DNA of 64,000 bases, taken from assembly GCF_000735345.1 (NCBI RefSeq), contig NZ_JMPJ01000071.1, positions 62,001 to 126,000 of the forward strand, read 5' to 3'. The position numbers were made by a program, and so were the translations under genes. The DNA comes from Ewingella americana ATCC 33852. GTDB taxonomy: Bacteria; Pseudomonadota; Gammaproteobacteria; Enterobacterales; Enterobacteriaceae. Positions 59,811-64,000 of this stretch are shown in pieces; positions within the stretch are counted from its first letter, which is position 1, and the number at the start of each line of letters is the position of its first letter. The notes beneath the pieces were generated by a model that worked only from the letters and a program-made list of their open reading frames with translations, had not been told where the DNA came from and did no database searches.

Positions 59811-60307
59811 TTCGTACTGAAATACCGATTGATGCCGCGGGCATCGACCGTTTACTGCGCGAAACCTTCAAGCGTGACGATGAAGCAGACTTGGTGAGAG
59901 AACTGCGCGAAGACGGTTTGCTGACGCTCGGCGTGGTCGCCACCGATGACGAAGGTCAGGTGGTCGGCTACGTGGCTTTCAGCCCGGTTGATATCAAAGG
60001 GGAAGACCGCAATTGGGTCTCTCTGGCACCGCTGGCCGTCGATGAATCACTGCGCGGACAGGGCTTTGGCGAAAAACTGGTATATGAAGGTTTAGACTCA
60101 CTCAATGAGTTCGGCTACGCCGCCGTGGTGGTGTTGGGCGACCCCGCCTACTATGGCCGTTTTGGCTTCAAACCCGCAGCCCAGCACGACCTGCACTGCC
60201 GCTGGCCTGACACCGAAGCCACTTTCCAGCTCTACACCCTGAGTGACGATGCCCTCAACGATGCCCACGGCGAAGTCACCTTCCCGGCGGCGTTTAATCG
60301 TTTTTGA
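59804..60307 (+). CDS. yhbS: GNAT-family N-acetyltransferase YhbS
   Basis: YhbS is a GCN5-related acetyltransferase of 167 residues, the same as E. coli. The acetyl-CoA loop is SLRGQGFGEKLV (about 83-94), with the family patterns FSPVDIKGEDRNWVSLAPLAV before it and YAAVVVLGDPAYYGRFGF after it. The reported E. coli role concerns translation-related and two-component changes, but the acetyl acceptor is not settled. It overlaps the ubiT end, so both are probably one transcript. Confidence 0.94.
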   Translation: MLIRTEIPIDAAGIDRLLRETFKRDDEADLVRELREDGLLTLGVVATDDEGQVVGYVAFSPVDIKGEDRNWVSLAPLAVDESLRGQGFGEKLVYEGLDSLNEFGYAAVVVLGDPAYYGRFGFKPAAQHDLHCRWPDTEATFQLYTLSDDALNDAHGEVTFPAAFNRF

Positions 60308-60341
60308 GTCTGAAAGGCTGCTTTTAACGCGCATTTTTCTG

Positions 60342-60398
60342 TTGAAACAATAACCAATTCTTCCTATAGTATCTGTACGGTAAAAAACCGTACAGATA
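60342..60398 (+). promoter_or_regulatory. Promoter and palindromic operator of the toxin-antitoxin operon
   Basis: TTGAAA (60342-60347) and TATAGT (60365-60370) are spaced by 17 bases, a near-consensus promoter. A 12-base perfect inverted repeat, TATCTGTACGGT and ACCGTACAGATA, spans 60370-60398 around five As, so it begins in the -10 and covers the transcription start. This is where a ribbon-helix-helix antitoxin is expected to bind. Confidence 0.8.
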
Positions 60399-60483
60399 TG
60401 CCTTTCTTGCATCTCTCCAAATCATAAAATCTCAAAAGAAGAGAATAGCTGCCGCCTGTGCGTTGGCAGTCTAGGAGCACCAC

Positions 60484-60753
60484 ATGTCAGCCCTGAAGAA
60501 ACAGCGCATCGATCTGAGATTGTCCGACGCTGATAAAAGCGCGATCGAAGAAGCTGCGGCAATGTCCAACCAGACCATCACGCAGTTTATGGTTGCTAGT
60601 GCCTCAAAGCGTGCTGCGGAAGTTATCGAGCACCATCGGCGCCTCATCCTTAATGAAGAGTCGTGGGATCTGGTAATGGATGCGATCAGCAACCCGCCTG
60701 AACTGAACGATAGGCTGAAGCGAGCCGCCAAGCGTCTTGAGAATATGGAGTAA
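60484..60753 (+). CDS. DUF1778-family antitoxin (TacA/AtaR type)
   Basis: A ribbon-helix-helix antitoxin that would bind its own promoter and neutralise the following acetyltransferase. The 89 residues have the family start KKQRIDLRLSDADKSAIEEAA (about 5-25, quoted in part as QRIDLRLS). The helix MSNQTITQFMVASA and a disordered C-terminal toxin-binding part (PPELNDRLKRAAKRLENME) follow. AGGAG precedes the ATG. The toxin gene starts three bases after its stop. Not present at this place in E. coli K-12 (yhbS is followed by yhbQ there), so it is an insertion. Confidence 0.92.
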   Translation: MSALKKQRIDLRLSDADKSAIEEAAAMSNQTITQFMVASASKRAAEVIEHHRRLILNEESWDLVMDAISNPPELNDRLKRAAKRLENME

Positions 60754-60756
60754 GCG

Positions 60757-61278
60757 GTGGACGATTTAACAATAGGGATGTTGGTTGAAGACGCCGAATA
60801 TGATTTTTCGGCATTTGATTGCGGAGAGGAGTCTCTCAACGTTTTTCTGACCGAGCACCTTGCGCGGCAGCACAGAAATCGCATTTTGCGCGGTTATCTG
60901 CTCATGACCAAAGAGCCAAAACCCAAGGTCTTAGGTTATTACACGCTGTCGGGCAGCTGCTTTGAGAAGGCTTCTTTGCCATCAAATACTCAGAAAAGAA
61001 AAGTGCCTTATGAAAACGTCCCCAGCATCACGTTGGGCCGTTTGGCGGTTCATAAAGAGTTGCACGGGCAGGAGTGGGGAACCACGCTGGTAACACATGC
61101 CATGAAGGTGGTTTACTTGGCTTCTAAGGCTGTTGGCGTCCACGCACTTTTTGTTGATGCACTGAATGATAAGGCGAAAGGCTTCTACCAAAAATTGGGT
61201 TTCATCCCTCTTGCTGGCGATAATGCCCATTCTCTTTTCTTACCGACCAAGTCGATAGAGACGCTTTTTGCCTCCTGA
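60757..61278 (+). CDS. GNAT-family toxin (TacT/AtaT type)
   Basis: Toxins of this family acetylate the amino group of aminoacyl-tRNA and stop translation. The 173 residues have the family start FDCGEESLNVFL (about 20-31), the core beta strand SITLGRLAVHKEL (90-102), an acetyl-CoA loop at 103-110 (HGQEWGTT) and the catalytic-type Tyr144 in GFYQKLGFIPL. The loop departs from the usual Q-x-x-G-x-G pattern: a Glu and a Trp stand where Gly and Leu are common. The start is GTG at 60757 with GGAG nearby, giving a low-efficiency start typical of the toxin half. Activity is inferred. Confidence 0.9.
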   Translation: MDDLTIGMLVEDAEYDFSAFDCGEESLNVFLTEHLARQHRNRILRGYLLMTKEPKPKVLGYYTLSGSCFEKASLPSNTQKRKVPYENVPSITLGRLAVHKELHGQEWGTTLVTHAMKVVYLASKAVGVHALFVDALNDKAKGFYQKLGFIPLAGDNAHSLFLPTKSIETLFAS

Positions 61279-61286
61279 TTGACCGT

Positions 61287-61583
61287 TTACTCGGCCAAAT
61301 AACCCTCCAAACTCCCCGGCTGTTCCTTTACCAGTTTCTCTTTCTGCGCTTTAGTCAGTTTTTTCACTTTCAGTTCAAGCTTCGAGGCAAGCGAGCGGTC
61401 ACCGGCGGGGCAGTGGAATACGAGTTCTAGTTCGCCTTTACCGCGCAGGGCTTTGGCACCTTTGCCCGATTGATGCTGGGATAGACGGCGTTCGACCTCG
61501 GTGGTGATGCCGGTGTAGAGCATGCCGGACGGCGTGCGCAGCATGTATAAAAACCAGTGGGATGGCTCGGCAGACTCGGACAT
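61287..61583 (-). CDS. yhbQ: GIY-YIG nuclease superfamily protein YhbQ
   Basis: YhbQ is a small single-domain GIY-YIG protein with reported DNA nuclease activity in E. coli. The 98 residues compare with 100. The two-part motif appears as FLYMLRT and [13 protein letters not shown], followed by [21 protein letters not shown] chose the ATG at 61583, because the 46 in-frame codons upstream overlap yhbP and are not conserved. It is convergent with the toxin gene, eight bases away, and divergent from yhbP. Confidence 0.94.
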   Translation of the reverse strand: MSESAEPSHWFLYMLRTPSGMLYTGITTEVERRLSQHQSGKGAKALRGKGELELVFHCPAGDRSLASKLELKVKKLTKAQKEKLVKEQPGSLEGYLAE

Positions 61584-61686
61584 TTTGATTCGCAACGTAA
61601 TGCTATGAATTGAAGTTGACGGCAAGTTTACCTTATCGGCCCAAGAGCGCGTTAAACTGGCTGCAGATAATTTTGAGGAGTAACGC

Positions 61687-62127
61687 ATGACTGACGCGGG
61701 CGATGTAAAACATATCAGCACCTTTCTCAGTGATAATCACGTGCTGGCGCTGTGCGCGTTGGCGGACGGCGAGATGTGGAGCGCCAACTGCTTTTACGTG
61801 GCGGACCCGGAGATCATGACACTCTACTTTATGACCGAGTTGAAGACTCTGCACGGCGCAATGATGGCGAAAAACCCGCAGGTGGTGGGGACTATTGCGC
61901 CGCAGCCGGAGAGCATTGCGCTGATCCGCGGCATTCAGTATCGCGGCGAGGCGGTGATGTTGTCTGGAGAACAAGAGCAGTTGGCGCGCCAGCGTTATTG
62001 CCAGCAATTCCCCATCGCGGCGACCATGAAGGCACCGGTTTGGGCGTTAAAGCTTAATGAAATCAAGATGACCGACAATAATCTCGGTTTTGGCACCAAG
62101 TTAAGATGGCAGCGAAACGCAAGCTAA
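61687..62127 (+). CDS. yhbP: UPF0306 flavin-binding split-barrel protein YhbP
   Basis: YhbP is a member of the pyridoxamine 5'-phosphate oxidase-like split-barrel group, probably FMN-binding, of unknown role. The 146 residues compare with 147 in E. coli. Conserved pieces are [20 protein letters not shown] in part ([19 protein letters not shown]), [18 protein letters not shown] and [17 protein letters not shown] precedes the ATG. A stem without T run follows. Confidence 0.92.
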   Translation: MTDAGDVKHISTFLSDNHVLALCALADGEMWSANCFYVADPEIMTLYFMTELKTLHGAMMAKNPQVVGTIAPQPESIALIRGIQYRGEAVMLSGEQEQLARQRYCQQFPIAATMKAPVWALKLNEIKMTDNNLGFGTKLRWQRNAS

Positions 62128-62136
62128 CTGGCAGAC

Positions 62137-62168
62137 ACCAAAAGGGCCGGTTTCCCGGCCCTGTGGTT
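62137..62168 (+). terminator. Hairpin between yhbP and yhbO
   Basis: AGGGCCGG and CCGGCCCT pair around TTTC, extended by ACCA/TGGT. A T run is lacking, so termination is uncertain. It lies between convergent stops. Confidence 0.5.
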
Positions 62169-62215
62169 CAAGCTATTCAGTCAAACTATCGCATTAGTTT
62201 GGCTATTTAGCTGAG

Positions 62216-62734
62216 TTATGCTGCTAGCACTCTGAGCGACTCGCGGTTAAACGCGGGCAGGTCGTCTGGCGTGCGGCTGGTGACCAGCGTGTCGTTGTCT
62301 ACCACCACTTCTTTGTCGAAGAACTCGGCTCCGGCGTTTTTCACATCGACCACCACCGGTTTCACCGTCGTCAGCTTGCGTCCGCGAATGACATCCGCGT
62401 TAATCAGCAGCTGCGGGCCGTGGCAAATGGCGAAAATAGGCTTGCCGCTTTTGGCAAATTGGCGCGTAAACTCGACGAAGCGATCGTCACCGCGCAGGGT
62501 ATCTGGCGAGTGGCCGCCCGGCAGTAGCAGCGCGTCAAAGTCAGCGACTTTCACATCATCAATAGATTTATCAATGGTGACTTTGGCTTTGCCCTGCTTG
62601 CCATGAATGACGTTTCCGGCTTTATGCTCAATGGTGATCACTTGGTGGCCGGCTTTCTTGTAAGCTTCCGCTGGCGAGGTGAATTCTGAGTCTTCAAATT
62701 CGTCAGTGATAAGAACTGCAATTTTCTTGCTCAT
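62216..62734 (-). CDS. yhbO: DJ-1/PfpI family protein deglycase YhbO
   Basis: YhbO is a cytoplasmic stress protein of the DJ-1/PfpI family, reported to repair glyoxal-glycated proteins and nucleotides. The 172 residues equal E. coli YhbO. The nucleophilic elbow Cys lies in FAICHGPQLL (near 104), with the conserved Glu in DEFEDSEF (near 15) and LLLPGGHSPDTLRGD before it. I chose the second of two adjacent ATGs (62734), seven bases from GGGAG. It diverges from yraR across 190 bases. Confidence 0.95.
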   Translation of the reverse strand: MSKKIAVLITDEFEDSEFTSPAEAYKKAGHQVITIEHKAGNVIHGKQGKAKVTIDKSIDDVKVADFDALLLPGGHSPDTLRGDDRFVEFTRQFAKSGKPIFAICHGPQLLINADVIRGRKLTTVKPVVVDVKNAGAEFFDKEVVVDNDTLVTSRTPDDLPAFNRESLRVLAA

Positions 62735-62927
62735 CATGTCTCCCGTTGCTTATTGGAAAATGTCTTGATGTATAAAGCTTGGACGCCATGACCGCTGAGG
62801 TCAAACCGGATTCGTCCGAGTCTGTTTCTCCATCTGGCTTATACTCAGTCAGTAACGAGATATGTCTGATGGCGCTCCCGCGCAGAAAAGACAACGCTAC
62901 GCGGCTGAATCAACATAAGGAAATATC

Positions 62928-63566
62928 ATGGCAAAGGTACTTTTGCTGGGAGCCAGCGGGCTGGTGGGCGCGGAGCTGCTCTGCCTGCTAGAGCAAGATT
63001 CACGAGTGAGTCGCATTGTTGCCCCGACGCGGCGACCATTGGCCTCGCTGAGTAAGCTGGTTAACCCCGTCGGAAGCGATATCCCCGCGCTGGTGGCGGA
63101 GCTGGATGAGCCGATAGACCTGTTTTTCTGCTGCTTAGGCACTACGCGCAAGCAGGCGGGAAGTGCGGCGGCTTTCCGCGAAATCGAATTCAAGATGGTG
63201 GTTGATAGCGCGATGGCTGCCCGTAAGCTGGGTGCTAACCACTGCCTGTTGGTTAGCGCCAACGGCGCTGACCCTGATTCACGCTTGGTTTACAACCGCA
63301 CCAAAGGTGAGATTGAACAAGCGCTGATTGCCCAGAAATGGCCTTTGCTGACGCTGGTCCGCCCCTCTTTGCTGGTGGGGCATCGCCAGCCGCCGCGCTT
63401 GGTCGAGCAACTCAGCGCGCCGCTATTCAAGCTGCTGCCCGGCAAGTGGAAAGCCATTGAAGCCCTCGACGTGGCGAAGGCGATGCAGCAACAGGCATTC
63501 AATGCCGGTCTCGGCGGTATCACCGTGCTAGAGTCCAATCAGCTGGCCGCGATTGCTCGCCAATAA
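62928..63566 (+). CDS. yraR: NAD(P)-binding Rossmann-fold protein YraR
   Basis: YraR is an atypical short-chain dehydrogenase/NAD-dependent epimerase-like protein of unknown substrate. The 212 residues compare with 211 in E. coli. The nucleotide motif GASGLVGAELL is at 8-18. APTRRPLASL, FFCCLGTTRKQAGS, LLVSANGADPDS and the YNRTKGEIEQALIAQKWP active-site stretch follow. AAGGAAATATC precedes the ATG. It is convergent with phnP, with 11 bases between the stops. Confidence 0.94.
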   Translation: MAKVLLLGASGLVGAELLCLLEQDSRVSRIVAPTRRPLASLSKLVNPVGSDIPALVAELDEPIDLFFCCLGTTRKQAGSAAAFREIEFKMVVDSAMAARKLGANHCLLVSANGADPDSRLVYNRTKGEIEQALIAQKWPLLTLVRPSLLVGHRQPPRLVEQLSAPLFKLLPGKWKAIEALDVAKAMQQQAFNAGLGGITVLESNQLAAIARQ

Positions 63567-63577
63567 AGACTAGGCTG

Positions 63578-64000
63578 CTACCAACTGAGCGTCTGGCCGT
63601 CTCGCGCCGCGAAGACGTTTTCCGGCAGCGGGTTGCTCTGCAGCCATAAATCCAGTTTGTGGCTGATGTGGGTCAGGTAGGTTTTGCCCGGCTTTAACTG
63701 CTCATGGATAGCCAACGCCTGATGAATATCATTGTGGTTCTTGTCAGGGATTTCGCGCGGCGGGTGGCTGCAATCCAACACCATTGCATCTATTTCAATC
63801 TCCTCTAAATATTTCGCCGTCGCCAGCGGCAAACCGGCGGTGTCGGTGAGGTAAGCCAGCGTCGCTTGCTCGGTTTTAATCAAATAACCGAAGGTGATTT
63901 TAGAGTGATTAAGCGGCAGCGGCGTCAGTTGCAGATTACCGAACTGGCGCGTGACAAAGGGTTGAAACGGCGGCTGAAAATCCAGAATGCCCGGATGTTT
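63578..64000 (-). CDS. phnP: Phosphoribosyl 1,2-cyclic phosphate phosphodiesterase, C-terminal part (start outside window)
   Basis: PhnP is the metallo-beta-lactamase-fold enzyme that opens the cyclic ribose phosphate made by the carbon-phosphorus lyase pathway. The last 140 residues are present: HPGILDFQPPFQPFV at the window edge, then LPLNHSKITFGYLIKTE, TDTAGLP, VLDCSHPP and LTHISHKLD, all lining up with E. coli PhnP (252 residues). Metal ligands seen are the Asp in LTDTAGLP and the His in THISH; the HxHxDH motif lies off the window. In E. coli phnP ends the phn operon, so further phn genes may follow beyond 64000. Confidence 0.92.
   Translation of the reverse strand, partial: KHPGILDFQPPFQPFVTRQFGNLQLTPLPLNHSKITFGYLIKTEQATLAYLTDTAGLPLATAKYLEEIEIDAMVLDCSHPPREIPDKNHNDIHQALAIHEQLKPGKTYLTHISHKLDLWLQSNPLPENVFAARDGQTLSW

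Overview
This window is a chromosomal segment of a Gram-negative gammaproteobacterium of the order Enterobacterales. Almost every protein is a close relative of an Escherichia coli K-12 protein, and long stretches keep the E. coli gene order. The sensor/regulator pair basRS lies between dacB and obgE, there is a mpl-argR junction, and several E. coli genes are absent (cycA, the galactofuranose transporter genes, mtr). That points to a relative outside Escherichia/Salmonella, probably of the Yersiniaceae or a neighbouring family (Serratia, Rahnella, Ewingella or Rouxiella type). I infer this from synteny and remembered family sequences; no search was run.

Layout. (1) 1-20.6 kb follows the E. 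coli rplI-mpl block: rplI end, ytfB, fklB, cpdB, cysQ, ytfJ, ytfK, tag (extra), ytfL/paeA, msrA, the tamA-tamB translocation module with ytfP, ppa, a chemoreceptor gene behind a flagellar-type promoter (extra), fbp and mpl. (2) At 20.6-26.4 kb the order jumps to the E. coli argR-mdh region: a structured RNA candidate, two tandem YhcN/BhsA-type (DUF1471) genes, argR with an ARG box and mdh. Next comes an AT-rich island with a Ner-like gene (sfsB) diverging from a Mu repressor-like gene, then ispB. (3) 26.6-52.3 kb is the conserved ribosome/RNA metabolism block: rplU-rpmA-yhbE-obgE; dacB-basR-basS on the other strand; greA with a leader terminator; yhbY; rlmE-ftsH; folP-glmM; secG; tRNA-Leu(GAG); initiator tRNA-Met; rimP-nusA-infB-rbfA-truB; rpsO-pnp; nlpI; yrbN and deaD. 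(4) 52.4-64 kb holds yhbW, an efflux-like operon (one HlyD adaptor, two ABC-2 permeases, no ATPase), the anaerobic ubiquinone genes ubiV-ubiU/ubiT with yhbS, a TacA-TacT type toxin-antitoxin pair behind a promoter with a near-perfect operator, then yhbQ, yhbP, yhbO, yraR and the 3' part of phnP.

How the genes work together. The rimP-truB operon with rpsO-pnp and deaD serves ribosome maturation, translation initiation, transcription elongation and RNA decay. It carries its known regulatory RNA elements: the pnp leader stem, the greA attenuator and several intercistronic hairpins. TamA and TamB act together in envelope assembly. Mpl, DacB, NlpI, GlmM and IspB serve the cell wall and isoprenoid quinones. 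UbiU, UbiV and UbiT make ubiquinone without oxygen. Accessory DNA is limited to the tag insertion, the chemoreceptor gene, the YhcN duplication, the Mu-type regulator island, the ATPase-less permease operon and the toxin-antitoxin pair. The Mu-type regulator island, the YhcN-linked structured RNA and the permease operon are the most interesting places for something not yet described.
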